A stretch of 64,000 nt of DNA from Amycolatopsis umgeniensis. Lineage in GTDB: Bacteria; Actinomycetota; Actinomycetes; Mycobacteriales; Pseudonocardiaceae. The notes below the pieces were generated by a model. It made no database searches and had not been told where the DNA came from. It worked only from the letters and a program-made list of their open reading frames with translations. Where the stretch lies: NCBI RefSeq assembly GCF_014205155.1, contig NZ_JACHMX010000001.1, positions 3,782,001 through 3,846,000 of the forward strand. Direction: 5' to 3'. The position numbers were made by a program, and so were the translations under genes. This document shows, one piece after another, positions 56,151 through 64,000 of this stretch (position 1 is the first letter of the stretch; each line of letters opens with the position of its first letter).

Positions 56151-56738
56151 CTAGCCGTAGTTCGCGAAACAGAGCGCTTCGATGTCGCCGCGCAGTGCGG
56201 CGAACGGCCGCCGCCGGACGCGCTGCTGGACGATCGCACCGAGCAGATAGGACAGTAGGGCCCGCGCCCGCGCGCGAGGGTCTTCGACGTCGAGCGGGGC
56301 GAGCAACTCGGCGAGCAGCTCGGTGATCGACGTGAGCATGACGTCGATGGCCTGAGGGTGCTGCGCGCGGCCCGCGGCGATCCAGTACTCGAACCAGAGG
56401 AACGCGGCGTTCGGGCGGCCGGAGAACTCGGACAGGAAGGCCTCGAGGGCGGCGAAGAGCCGCTCGTCCGGGTGATCGTGTTTCTCCGAAATTTTGCGCA
56501 AATCGGCCGTGAACGTTGTGATGTGCGCCGCCATCGCGCGATCGATCAGGACGTCGATGTCCGCGAAGTAGTAATGAATCGCACTCTTCGTGAGCGGCCC
56601 GGCCTCCGCGATCGCGCGCACGGTGCAGCCGGCGAGCCCGTCCCTCGCGAGCACGACACGTGCCGCTTCGACGATCTGCTCCTGTTTCTGCAGCTGATTG
56701 GGGGAGAGCCGCACGCTGCGGCCGGGGACGGCGGTCAC
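56151..56738 (-). CDS. TetR-family transcriptional regulator
   Basis: 195 residues from the GTG at 56738. TetR helix-turn-helix at about 20-65 (IVEAARVVLARDGLAGCTVRAIAEAGPLTKSAIHYYFAD); the C-terminal part is a helical ligand domain. A strong palindrome lies 25 bases upstream and may be its own operator. Possible targets are its own gene or the divergent GreA-like gene. Confidence 0.88.
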   Translation of the reverse strand: MTAVPGRSVRLSPNQLQKQEQIVEAARVVLARDGLAGCTVRAIAEAGPLTKSAIHYYFADIDVLIDRAMAAHITTFTADLRKISEKHDHPDERLFAALEAFLSEFSGRPNAAFLWFEYWIAAGRAQHPQAIDVMLTSITELLAELLAPLDVEDPRARARALLSYLLGAIVQQRVRRRPFAALRGDIEALCFANYG

Positions 56739-56762
56739 GAAGTTCCTTACACCAAGTAGTCA

Positions 56763-56795
56763 GGACGGTCGCCCTGAAGCTTAGGGCAACCGTCC
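56763..56795. promoter_or_regulatory. Candidate TetR operator palindrome
   Basis: GGACGGTCGCCCT and AGGGCAACCGTCC are 13-base arms with one mismatch around GAAGCTT. It lies in the divergent gap between the tetR and greA-like genes. Confidence 0.45.
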
Positions 56796-56861
56796 CGGCC
56801 GATCACAGCGGGTGAAAAATCTAGGTGGCTAGCGGCCGATCTGTAGCGGACAATGCGCGGC

Positions 56862-57326
56862 ATGGTGACCACAGGGGACAACGGGTTCAGCCCGGCCGCG
56901 CGACGGCAGCTGGAGAAGGAACTCGCCGATCTGCGTGCGCAGCGCGACGCGATGGCGCCGCTCGTCGGCGAACAGGAACGGACCGGCGACGCGGCCGATC
57001 AGGCGGAGGTGCTGGACCGCGCGGAGGCCGCGGCCTATCTCGAGCGGCGCATCGCCGACGTGGCGGCGAAACTCGAGCACGGCGGCCGCAACAGCAAGGG
57101 CCTGCTCCCCGACGGCACCACCGTCACCATCAGGTACTCCGACGGTGACGAGGAGGAGCTCCACATCGTCACGATCCCGAGCGAGGACGCCGACGCGTTC
57201 ACGGTCACCTCGGACAGCCCGCTCGGCCTCGCGCTCGTGGGTGCCAAGGAGGGCGACGAGATCAAGTACCGGACGCCGCGAGGCGAGACCAGCGCCACCG
57301 TCGTCACCCTGAAGCCCCCTGCCTGA
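56862..57326 (+). CDS. GreA/GreB-family transcription elongation factor-like protein
   Basis: 154 residues from the ATG at 56862. N-terminal coiled coil (about 10-75) with an acidic tip in ERTGDAADQAEVLDRAEA, where the Asp/Glu residues of Gre factors would enter the RNA polymerase channel, then the FKBP-like domain ending LALVGAKEGDEIKYRTPRGE. Second Gre-type protein rather than the housekeeping GreA is likely, because the tip ENAEY motif is changed. Confidence 0.82.
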   Translation: MVTTGDNGFSPAARRQLEKELADLRAQRDAMAPLVGEQERTGDAADQAEVLDRAEAAAYLERRIADVAAKLEHGGRNSKGLLPDGTTVTIRYSDGDEEELHIVTIPSEDADAFTVTSDSPLGLALVGAKEGDEIKYRTPRGETSATVVTLKPPA

Positions 57327-57347
57327 CCGATCTTTCCGTTCCGTTCC

Positions 57348-57394
57348 GTGAAGGCCCCCTTCACGTACCTCAGGTACATGAAGGGGGCCTTCAC
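57348..57394. repeat. GTGAAGGCCCCCTTC hairpin after the greA-like gene
   Basis: 23-base arms with one mismatch around a single base; lies 22 bases past the stop and may end transcription. Confidence 0.7.
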
Positions 57395-57454
57395 GTACCC
57401 GGGTCGTGAGGGGCGATTCGAACGGGCCTGGCCGCGAGAGCGCGCCGCGCGCAT

Positions 57455-57507
57455 GTCGCGAAAGCCACTTTCGGGACGTCTGATGTCCCGAAAGTGGCTT
57501 TCGCGAC
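57455..57507. repeat. GAAAGCCACTTTC double palindrome, copy 2
   Basis: Perfect 23-base arms (GTCGCGAAAGCCACTTTCGG... and inverse) around seven bases; each arm is itself palindromic at GAAAGCCACTTTC. Confidence 0.75.
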
Positions 57508-57604
57508 GCGCGTCGGTGCGAGCGAGCAGCCCCCGCCCGGGAACCCGCGCGACCAGACGTGAGGGATCCGGGCCTTCGGCCGGCCCTGACGCACGAACCG
57601 ACGT

Positions 57605-57657
57605 GTTGCGAAAGCCACTTTCGCAACCTTCAACGTTGCGAAAGTGGCTTTCACAAC
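57605..57657. repeat. GAAAGCCACTTTC double palindrome, copy 3
   Basis: Arms GTTGCGAAAGCCACTTTCGC... and inverse with one mismatch. The loop and flanks differ from copy 2, so the pairing rather than the sequence is kept. Confidence 0.75.
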
Positions 57658-57668
57658 CGTCACGCCCT

Positions 57669-59201
57669 TCACGCGCCCGGACGGCAGAGGACCGGATTCA
57701 CCAACTCGGCGCACGGCCGGTGCCCGTGTGACCGGACGATGTCCTTGCCGACCTGGTTGGTCAGGTACCGCAGGAAGCTCGCGACGAGCGAGTCGGCCTT
57801 CGGCTCGCCGAACGTGTACGAGTACTCGGTCTCCCAGAACGGGTACGCCGCGTGGATCGCGCCCTCCAGGGTCGCCTGGTGGCCGTCGATCCGCACCGGC
57901 AGCGCGTCCTCGCGTTTCGTGGCCGCGCCCAGTTCGCTGTAGCCGAGCGCGCCCGGCACGCGCGCGACAGTCTCGAGGACGTCGTTCGTGGACGGCCGCG
58001 CGCAGCGCACCACCCCCGGCTGGGCTCCCGGCGCCGGCTTGAGGCAGTCGTCGGAGTTGTCGCCCGGCTCCCGCTTGCCCGCCAGGATCTGGAGCTCGAA
58101 CGTCCGCCGCGTGCCGGAGTCGGAATGCCGGTCGACGAGCCGGACCGGCTGGTCCTTGCCGCCGATCTCCCGCCAGTTCGCGATCTTGCCGTCGTAGACG
58201 TCGCGGATCTGCGCGAGCGAGAGGTCCTGGACGCCCGCTTCCTTGTTCACCACGAGCGTGAACAGCGAGAACGCGACAGGCCGCGGCAGCAGTTGCGGGA
58301 AGCCCTCGCTCTTGGCGCCGTCGGAGAACGCCAGCACACTGTCGTTCCCGGCCTGGTTCAGGCTGCCGAGCCCCTCCGCGCTCCCCCGGGTGTCAAAGGT
58401 GAACGACGCGCCCGGACACGTCTTCGCGTAAGACGCCGTCGCCTCTTTCAGGACCGGCGCGAACGCCGTCGATCCGGTGATCGTGAGCTTTCCGGACGCG
58501 CAGTCCAGCGGCGGCGGCTTCTCGTCGAAGACCAGCGAGCGCGTGAGCTGGAAGATGCTGACCACCACGAGGAAGAGAATCAGTGCCATCACCGAACCGG
58601 TCGGTCCGGTGCGGCTCTTGGTCTCGCGGAGACTGCCGCCCTTGATCTCGCCGACGACCTGTGGATCGTCGAACTCGTCGGTCGAGCCGTTCGGGATGCG
58701 GTCGAGGACGGCGAGGATCTTGTAGTGCGCGCCGCGGTTCAGCGGCACCCTCGGCAGGTCGATCACGCCGACCGGGCGTTCGGGGTTCTCGTCGCGCGCG
58801 CCGAAACCGGAGTCGTCGCCGAAGCATTCGTGCAGATGCGGTGAGCTGAGTTCGGTCACCACCATCCCGGCCACGGTGCGGCCGGGGAACTTCACGCGGA
58901 CGCCGACGCGGTCGTTCTCGTTGACCGCGTAGTCGTCGGTGTCGATGTCGGTGGTGCCGCTGTTCTCGATGCGCAGCAGCACGAACGACGGGTCGACGAG
59001 CCGCTCGCCGTTCTCGTGCTGCAACTGCGCGAGCGCGTCGGCCGTCGGCGCGAACCCGCGCTCGGACGCCGTCGGGGTGTCCATCTGGACGCGGTAGCCG
59101 AGCCGTTTGCGGCCGACCAGCACGAACTCCCACAGGAACGCGATGGCAGGCACGCCGATCCCGACCACCGCGAGCAGGACGTCCCAGGGAAAGCCTTCCA
59201 A
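57669..59201 (-). CDS. PstS-like substrate-binding domain on a two-helix membrane protein
   Basis: 510 residues. Membrane helix at 8-28, a 175-residue beta-rich domain (EDPSFVLLRIENSG-like pattern), second helix near 205-224, then a type II phosphate-binding-protein fold (LTITGSTAFAPVLKEATASYAKTCPG, SDGAKSEGFPQLLPRPVAFSLFTLVVNK, SDSGTRRTFE). No pstCAB genes adjoin. The covalent anchor and extra domain suggest sensing rather than transport. Four to six cysteines could form disulfides outside the cell. Confidence 0.7.
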   Translation of the reverse strand: MEGFPWDVLLAVVGIGVPAIAFLWEFVLVGRKRLGYRVQMDTPTASERGFAPTADALAQLQHENGERLVDPSFVLLRIENSGTTDIDTDDYAVNENDRVGVRVKFPGRTVAGMVVTELSSPHLHECFGDDSGFGARDENPERPVGVIDLPRVPLNRGAHYKILAVLDRIPNGSTDEFDDPQVVGEIKGGSLRETKSRTGPTGSVMALILFLVVVSIFQLTRSLVFDEKPPPLDCASGKLTITGSTAFAPVLKEATASYAKTCPGASFTFDTRGSAEGLGSLNQAGNDSVLAFSDGAKSEGFPQLLPRPVAFSLFTLVVNKEAGVQDLSLAQIRDVYDGKIANWREIGGKDQPVRLVDRHSDSGTRRTFELQILAGKREPGDNSDDCLKPAPGAQPGVVRCARPSTNDVLETVARVPGALGYSELGAATKREDALPVRIDGHQATLEGAIHAAYPFWETEYSYTFGEPKADSLVASFLRYLTNQVGKDIVRSHGHRPCAELVNPVLCRPGA

Positions 59202-59273
59202 GACCAGCCTCCAGGTTCGGGGAATCGAACCTAAGGCTCATCCCGGGCCGGGACGGCGGACTTCAGCCAGTGT

Positions 59274-60761
59274 TCACCGGCCGTCCGCGAAGGCGTAGTC
59301 GTCGAGGTCGAAGAACCGGCTCGTCACCATCGTTTCCAGCGTGGGCGAGGCACGGAACGGCACGTCCCCGTTGGCGTCGAAGTAGTAGCTGTTGGCCAGC
59401 GAGCAGCTGTCCTGGAAGAACACCTGGTGTTTGCGGCGGTCCAGCATGCTCTGGAAGTACCGGTCGTTCGCCTCGTTCGTGACTTCCACCCGCGTCGCGC
59501 CCGTCTTGCGGGCGTTGCGCAGGCACCGGACGATGTGCGCGGTCTGCGTTTCGATCAGGTTGAAGTACGAGGAACCGTTGTAACCGTAGGGCCCGAGAAT
59601 GGTGAACAGGTTCGGGAACCCGGGCACGCTGACCCCTTGATACGCCTGGAACCTGTTCTCCTCCCAGAACTTCTCCAGATCGGTGCCGCCCGCCCCGCGC
59701 ACGGTGAACGCGGGCATGTTGCCCTTCTCGAACACCTTGAACCCGGTCGCCAGCACCAGGACGTCGACAGGATGCTCGGTGCCGTCGGCGGTCCGCACGC
59801 CGTGTTCGGTGATCGTGTCGATGCCCGTGGTCTCCAGCGTGACGTCGTCACGGTTGAACGTCTGGAGGTACTCGTTGGAGAAGCTCGGCCGCTTGCAGCC
59901 CAGGGCATAGCGCGGGGTGAGCTTCTCGCGGGTTTCGGGATCCTTGACCGCGCGGCGAAGATGCGCGAGCCCGATCCGCTCGCCCGCCCCGGCGGTCGGA
60001 AGGAGTTTGTGGAAGTGCGCGGCCAGCGGGAAGGTCAGTTCGACGAGCGCCTGACTCGCCAGCCGAGACAGCCGTTTCGCTCCGGGCAGCCTTCGCATCG
60101 CGAGCCTCACAGGCCCCGGCAGCGCGGCGTCGGGTTTGGGCAGGCACCAGATCGGCGTCCGCTGGAACACCGTCAGATGCCCGGCTTCCGGCGCGATGGA
60201 CGGGATCACCTGCACGGCCGAAGCCCCGGTGCCGACGACGGCGACGCGTTTCCCGCGCAGGTCGACGGTGTGGTCCCACCGCGCGGTGTGCATGACCGTG
60301 CCGCGGAAGTCGGCGAGCCCGTCGATCTCCGGCGGCTTCGGCTGGGTGAGCACGCCGGTCGCGCCGACGACGAACCGTGCCGTCATCGACCAGCCGTCGG
60401 CGGTTTCGAGGCGCCACAGATGCGTTTCGTCGTCGAAGGTCGCCGAGACGACCTTGCTGCCGAGGCGGGTGCGACGGCGGATGTCGTACTTGTCGACGCA
60501 GTAGTCGGCGTAGGCCTTCAGTTCGCGGCCCGGCGCGTAGACCCGCGACCAGCCGGAGATCTGCTCGAACGAGAACTGGTAGCTGAACGACGGGATGTCG
60601 ACGGCGACGCCGGGATAGGTGTTCCAATGCCAGGCGCCGCCGACGCCATCGCCCTCCTCCAGCATGAGGAAGTCTTCGAAACCCGCTTTTTGAAGCAGGA
60701 TCGCGGCCCCGATACCGGAGAAGCCACCGCCGATGATCGCGATCTCGTGGTCCGGCGTCAT
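59274..60761 (-). CDS. Flavin-containing (Baeyer-Villiger-type) monooxygenase, MymA-like
   Basis: 495 residues from the ATG at 60761. FAD motif IIGGGFSGIGAA, the Baeyer-Villiger fingerprint FxGxxxHxxxW (FRGTVMHTARWDH) and NADPH motif VVGTGASAVQ are complete. Resembles mycobacterial MymA and EthA-like enzymes that oxidise ketones or sulfur compounds. Last gene of the operon lipR-sadH-diiron-truncated monooxygenase-this gene; its start overlaps the previous stop by four bases. Confidence 0.9.
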   Translation of the reverse strand: MTPDHEIAIIGGGFSGIGAAILLQKAGFEDFLMLEEGDGVGGAWHWNTYPGVAVDIPSFSYQFSFEQISGWSRVYAPGRELKAYADYCVDKYDIRRRTRLGSKVVSATFDDETHLWRLETADGWSMTARFVVGATGVLTQPKPPEIDGLADFRGTVMHTARWDHTVDLRGKRVAVVGTGASAVQVIPSIAPEAGHLTVFQRTPIWCLPKPDAALPGPVRLAMRRLPGAKRLSRLASQALVELTFPLAAHFHKLLPTAGAGERIGLAHLRRAVKDPETREKLTPRYALGCKRPSFSNEYLQTFNRDDVTLETTGIDTITEHGVRTADGTEHPVDVLVLATGFKVFEKGNMPAFTVRGAGGTDLEKFWEENRFQAYQGVSVPGFPNLFTILGPYGYNGSSYFNLIETQTAHIVRCLRNARKTGATRVEVTNEANDRYFQSMLDRRKHQVFFQDSCSLANSYYFDANGDVPFRASPTLETMVTSRFFDLDDYAFADGR

Positions 60762-61243
60762 GCGGGAAGTCCTTCCGTGGCGAAAAGCGAACCGGCGCCG
60801 AGCACGACGACGTCGGCCTGGTGCTCGATCCCTTCGGCGGTGCGGATTCCGTGGGGTGCGAAGGCGTAGACGGGCCAAGTGACGAGCTTGCAGCCTGGCC
60901 GCCGCAGCGCGCCGTAGTAGCCGAGACCCGGCGCCGTCCGCCGCGAGCCGAAGCGGCGATCCGGTGTCAGCAGCCTGCGGATCCAGGGGTCTTTCACCTG
61001 CCAGCGCAGGAAAACGCGGGCGACGGCGATCCCGAGGACGTTCGGCCCCGGCACCGGCATCGGCACCACCCAGTCCGGTTCCTCTTGGAACACCTTCACC
61101 GACCGCGCGGTGGCCACCACCTCGGGCACGATCTGCGCCGCCTCGCGGCCGGGCGCGACGACGGCGACCCGCTGCCCGGCGAAGTCGTGCCCGAACCATT
61201 CGGTGCCGCGCAGCACCTCGCCCTGGAATTCGCCGAGCGTCAT
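60758..61243 (-). CDS. Truncated monooxygenase-like protein, possibly degenerate
   Basis: 161 residues from the ATG at 61243 (ATGA overlap with the diiron gene). It matches only the middle of a Baeyer-Villiger monooxygenase: a fingerprint-like EFQGEVLRGTEWFGH, then VAVVAPGREAAQIVPE in place of GxGxSA, and FQEEPDWVVP. The N-terminal FAD domain is absent and the NADPH loop is changed, so it cannot be an independent enzyme. Either a remnant kept by its place in the operon or a non-catalytic partner of the next protein. Confidence 0.65.
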   Translation of the reverse strand: MTLGEFQGEVLRGTEWFGHDFAGQRVAVVAPGREAAQIVPEVVATARSVKVFQEEPDWVVPMPVPGPNVLGIAVARVFLRWQVKDPWIRRLLTPDRRFGSRRTAPGLGYYGALRRPGCKLVTWPVYAFAPHGIRTAEGIEHQADVVVLGAGSLFATEGLPA

Positions 61244-62169
61244 GACGCGACCGGTTCGTGGGTGATCTCCTCGGTCCACGACTGCGGTTTGCCGAGCAGC
61301 CGCGCGGGGATCAGGCGGGTCGCCTTGACCATCGGATCGGCCAGCAGCCGGTGGTAGACGTGCGAGCGGTCGACGATCATCGCCGCCTGCGCCTTGAGCA
61401 CGTGATAGGCCGGGATGCGTTTGGTGAACTCGCCGCGGCCGCCGATCGTGGAGAACCGTTTCACCGCGTTGTACAGCTTCTTCTCCGGCAGGCCCATCGC
61501 GACGATGTTGTCCCGCATCTTGTTGATCAGCGGGACGAACACCACGATCAGGCCGAGGACGATCTGCGGTTTGAGCGAGCCGACGGACTCTGTGATGAGC
61601 TTGGTCGTCGATCCGGCACCGATCAGTTCGAGTACCTCGAAGTCGGCCGTGATGTGCCGGGCCTCGTCGGAGTTGATATGCCGGAACACCTGATGGCACA
61701 CCGGATCGGAGACCTCGTCCAGCAGGAACTTCACCAGCGCGCCGTCCAGCGCGCATTCCAGCAGCGGGATGAGCGTGGCCAGCGCGGTCAGCGGCAGCGA
61801 GTCGCCGTAGTCGTCGAGGACCTTGATGGCGAGCTTGACGTTGATGTTCGGCTCGGGCATCGAACCGTTCTCGTCGAGCATGCCCCAGCGCTTCATCAAC
61901 GCGAGTTCGGCGTTGGCGTGCTTCTGTTCCTCGGCGTGGAAGTACCGGTAGATCTCCTGGATCACCGGTGTCGGCGCCTTTTTGGCCAGCGACGCGAACC
62001 CCCGCGCGCCGACGTGCTCGATCCACACGAGATCGGCCATGAACGGCCGCATCTTGGCGCGCAGCTCGTCGGTCATGGTTTCCGCGCCGGGCGCGTCCCA
62101 GTCGATGTCGGCCAGCGACCACTGCTTGTCCTTGATGGTCTGGAGCATCGCGGCGAAGTCGTAGGCCAT
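61240..62169 (-). CDS. Ferritin-like diiron protein (PF10118-type metal-dependent hydrolase)
   Basis: 309 residues. Helical; metal ligands suggested by Glu in LVWIEHVGARGF, EEQKHANAE (ExxH) and SDEARHITADFE (ExxH), the pattern of ferritin-like diiron carriers. PF10118 proteins are common in mycolic-acid bacteria, often with monooxygenases and SDRs. Likely lipid or sterol oxidation or desaturation. The start codon shares one base with the SDR stop (TGATG). Confidence 0.75.
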   Translation of the reverse strand: MAYDFAAMLQTIKDKQWSLADIDWDAPGAETMTDELRAKMRPFMADLVWIEHVGARGFASLAKKAPTPVIQEIYRYFHAEEQKHANAELALMKRWGMLDENGSMPEPNINVKLAIKVLDDYGDSLPLTALATLIPLLECALDGALVKFLLDEVSDPVCHQVFRHINSDEARHITADFEVLELIGAGSTTKLITESVGSLKPQIVLGLIVVFVPLINKMRDNIVAMGLPEKKLYNAVKRFSTIGGRGEFTKRIPAYHVLKAQAAMIVDRSHVYHRLLADPMVKATRLIPARLLGKPQSWTEEITHEPVAS

Positions 62170-62981
62170 CACTTCTCCTTTTCGGCGGGCAGGAACCGGC
62201 CGAGGAGACCGGCGATCCGCGTGTACGGGACGGGCACGAAACGCTTGGCGTGCCACAGAAGCTGAGCGTCGGGTTGCGGCACCACGTAAAGGCGCCCGCG
62301 ATCGTGGGCGTCGAGCGTCATCTTCGCGACCTTTTCGGCGGAGAACCCGACCACATCGGACACCCGCCGCGCGAGTCCGCGTGCCTCGGCGTCGATGAGT
62401 TCGCCGTCGAAGATGTTGGTGCGGACGAAGGTCGGGCACAGCACGGTGACCGCGACGCCGGTGCCGGACAGTTCGGCGGCGAGTGTCTCGGAAAGGCTGA
62501 CGACCCCGGCCTTGCTCACGTTGTAGGCGGCCATCCTCGGCGCTGCGGTGAAGCCCGCGGCCGAGGCGACGTTGATGACGCCGCCCGCTCTCGCCGACCG
62601 CATGGCGGGGACGAAGGTGTGACAGCCGTGGATCACGCCCCAGAGGTTCACGCCGAGGGCCCGCTGCCAATCGGACAACGGGCTCTCCCCGACGACCTTG
62701 CCGCCGGCGCCGATCCCGGCGTTGTTGACGACGAGATCCGGCTCGCGGCCGAGCCAGGACCGGGTCTGTTTCGCGAGTTCGGCGACTTCGTCCACAGAGG
62801 ACACATCACACGCGACGGCGACAGCGTTCTCAAGCGTCTTTGCGGTTTCCTCGGCGGCTTCGAGGTCGATGTCGGCACAGACGACACGGCTCCCGCGCCG
62901 GACGAGTTCCGCGGCGATCGCCCTCCCGATCCCGCTGCCCGCCCCGGTGACGACGGCGTGTGCTCCGTGGGTCCGCTTCAC
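62169..62981 (-). CDS. Short-chain dehydrogenase/reductase, SadH-like
   Basis: 270 residues. NAD(P)-binding VTGAGSGIGRAIA, NNAGIG, Ser at VINVASAAG and catalytic YNVSKAG are complete. Similar in context to sadH of the mymA operon. The stop/start junctions with both neighbours share a base (TGATG), so the three proteins are made in fixed ratio. Oxidises or reduces an alcohol/ketone intermediate. Confidence 0.9.
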   Translation of the reverse strand: MKRTHGAHAVVTGAGSGIGRAIAAELVRRGSRVVCADIDLEAAEETAKTLENAVAVACDVSSVDEVAELAKQTRSWLGREPDLVVNNAGIGAGGKVVGESPLSDWQRALGVNLWGVIHGCHTFVPAMRSARAGGVINVASAAGFTAAPRMAAYNVSKAGVVSLSETLAAELSGTGVAVTVLCPTFVRTNIFDGELIDAEARGLARRVSDVVGFSAEKVAKMTLDAHDRGRLYVVPQPDAQLLWHAKRFVPVPYTRIAGLLGRFLPAEKEK

Positions 62982-63907
62982 TAGGCCGCCCTTTCGATCG
63001 CCGGGAGATTCTCGGTGAGGAACCGGCAGGCCCGCTCCATCGCGGGCCGCGCCTGGGGGATGAACCGGGTCAAGGCCTGGAAGACGTGCATCTGGCCGGG
63101 GACGACGTCCAGTTCGCAGTCCGCCCCGGCGCGGCGCAGCGCCCTGGCCAGCTCGATGGCGTCCGCGGCGAGCATTTCGAGGCCACCCGCCTGGATGATC
63201 GTCGGCGGGAAGCCCTTGATGTCGTCGAAGGCGAACCGCAGCCGCGCGGACGCGATGTCGGCGTCCACTGTGTACAGACCGACCAGCCGCGCGGCCGCGG
63301 CGGCGGAGATCATCGGGTCCGGGCTCATGCGTTCTCTTTCCGCCGCGAGCGAGAACGTCACGTCGAACAACGGCGAGAAGAGCGCCAATGCGGCCGGGGG
63401 TTCTTTTCGTTCCCGGATCAGCTGGGCGGCGAGGTCGACCGCGAGATGCCCGCCCGCGGAGTCACCCGCGACGAGGATCCGGCGGTATCCCTGGCCGACG
63501 AGCCTGTCGTAGGCCGCGCGGACGTCTTCGGCGGCGTTCGGGAAGCGATGGCGGGGCGCGAGCCGGTACTCGCAGGCGAAGACCGGCAGGCCGGTGCCGT
63601 CGGAGACCCGCGTGGTCAGCCCGCGATGCGTGCGCGCCGAACAGAGCGCGTACCCGCTGCCGTGGAGGTAGAGGACCACGGCGTCGCCGTCGGTCACCCC
63701 GGGCCCGCGGACCCACTCGCCGCGGATGCCGGGCTCGACGCGACTTCCCTTCAACGGCGGGGAAGCCAGCCACAAACTGCTCGCGATGAAGGCACGGGAG
63801 AACCGGATCCCCGCCGGGGTGGCGGGGATCGAGTTGGCGATCGGCCGCACGAAGACGGAAGTCAGCGCGGCGGCCAAACCGGGTCGCAGGCCATTCTGCG
63901 GTCGCAT
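62981..63907 (-). CDS. Alpha/beta hydrolase, hormone-sensitive-lipase type (LipR-like)
   Basis: 308 residues. HGSG in YLHGSGYALCS (HGGG-like oxyanion motif), nucleophile GDSAGGHLA, Asp in DCELDVVPGQMHVF with the His in QMHVF. Lipase/esterase group IV. First gene of the operon; divergent from a TetR gene. Probably opens the ester or lactone made by the Baeyer-Villiger enzyme. Confidence 0.88.
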   Translation of the reverse strand: MRPQNGLRPGLAAALTSVFVRPIANSIPATPAGIRFSRAFIASSLWLASPPLKGSRVEPGIRGEWVRGPGVTDGDAVVLYLHGSGYALCSARTHRGLTTRVSDGTGLPVFACEYRLAPRHRFPNAAEDVRAAYDRLVGQGYRRILVAGDSAGGHLAVDLAAQLIRERKEPPAALALFSPLFDVTFSLAAERERMSPDPMISAAAAARLVGLYTVDADIASARLRFAFDDIKGFPPTIIQAGGLEMLAADAIELARALRRAGADCELDVVPGQMHVFQALTRFIPQARPAMERACRFLTENLPAIERAA

Positions 63908-63951
63908 GCCCTCAGAATGAATCCGAGGGCATCTGCTGTCAAGATGGAGAG

Positions 63952-64000
63952 GTGACCGCGTCCCGCCGCTACAGCGGCAAAACCGCCGACGAGCGCCGAG
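63952..64000 (+). CDS. TetR-family regulator, 5' fragment cut by window edge
   Basis: GTG at 63952 with GGAGAG upstream. The 16 readable residues, MTASRRYSGKTADERR, match the start of many TetR regulators that precede a helix-turn-helix (usually ERRARLLDAALELFG follows). Divergent from the lipR-like operon with a 44-bp gap, so it is the likely local repressor. Confidence 0.6.
   Translation, partial: MTASRRYSGKTADERR

Larger units (their letters stand above)
57327..57668. other. 342-bp non-coding gap made of three hairpin repeats
   Basis: Between the convergent greA-like and PstS-like genes. Holds one GTGAAGG hairpin and two GAAAGCCACTTTC double palindromes, listed separately. No coding frame. 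Confidence 0.7.

Noticed and set aside
63907..63951. GCCCTC/GAGGGC inverted repeat in the lipR-tetR gap as TetR operator
   Set aside because: Arms of six bases with 11 between them are weak, and the regulator is cut by the window edge.

Overview
The window is high-GC actinobacterial DNA, most likely from a Pseudonocardiaceae genus such as Amycolatopsis. The evidence is a long block colinear, as I recall it, with the Mycobacterium tuberculosis Rv3596c-Rv3628 region (clpC1, lsr2, lysS, coaX-panD-panC, fol genes, ftsH, PE/PPE, hpt, tilS, ppa), an Lsr2 protein, a mycobilin-type heme oxygenase, many GTG/TTG starts and very strong GC bias at third positions. No rRNA, tRNA, insertion sequence, phage or CRISPR array was seen.

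Layout. 1-3.2 kb: a cyclodipeptide synthase (CDPS) in a tight minus-strand operon with an NCS1 nucleobase permease and a LysR regulator cut by the window edge, facing a second LysR gene. 3.5-20.8 kb: mixed metabolic and stress genes (rhodanese/secreted thioredoxin, two secreted M1 peptidases, MhuD/sirtuin pair, DrrAB-type ABC exporter, giant AfsR/SARP regulator, pyroglutamyl peptidase, iron-box FMN protein, Hsp70 fused to a membrane anchor). 20.9-42.4 kb: the conserved core (ClpC, FhuF-like ferric reductase with iron box, Lsr2, LysS, pantothenate/CoA genes, PrsW protease, folate genes folK-folB-folP-folE, FtsH). 42.5-46.2 kb: a small type VII secretion substrate module (PE-like protein, PPE-like protein, two EspG chaperones) at the place where M. 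tuberculosis has PE32/PPE65. 46.3-51.8 kb: hpt, tilS, a zinc protease, a PBP4-type carboxypeptidase and ppa. 51.9-57.3 kb: glyA behind a ZTP riboswitch, a divergent L11 paralogue with a zinc-finger partner, gamma carbonic anhydrase, M14 carboxypeptidase, TetR and GreA-like genes. 57.7-64 kb: a PstS-like membrane protein and a mymA-like lipid-oxidation operon (Baeyer-Villiger monooxygenase, truncated monooxygenase, diiron protein, SDR, LipR-type hydrolase) facing a TetR gene cut by the right edge.

How parts work together. Folate synthesis (folK/B/P/E) and one-carbon use (glyA) are both here, and glyA carries the ZTP aptamer that reports 10-formyl-THF shortage. Iron genes (FhuF-like, FMN protein) carry IdeR/DtxR-type boxes. 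The most striking inferred link joins two distant loci: a MerR regulator (36420) and the L11 paralogue (54148) have almost identical MerR-type promoters with 19-bp spacers and the same leaderless geometry. The L11 paralogue has lost the prolines at which thiopeptide-resistance mutations occur in ordinary L11. This suggests an inducible spare ribosomal protein for drug tolerance.

Intergenic DNA is unusually structured. Four families of non-coding repeats recur: degenerate 21-bp tandem arrays with a CGCGTGATCA core, TAGTCCTCTA palindromes that sometimes supply a gene's stop codon, GTGAAGGcccccTTC hairpins at gene ends, and GAAAGCCACTTTC double palindromes.
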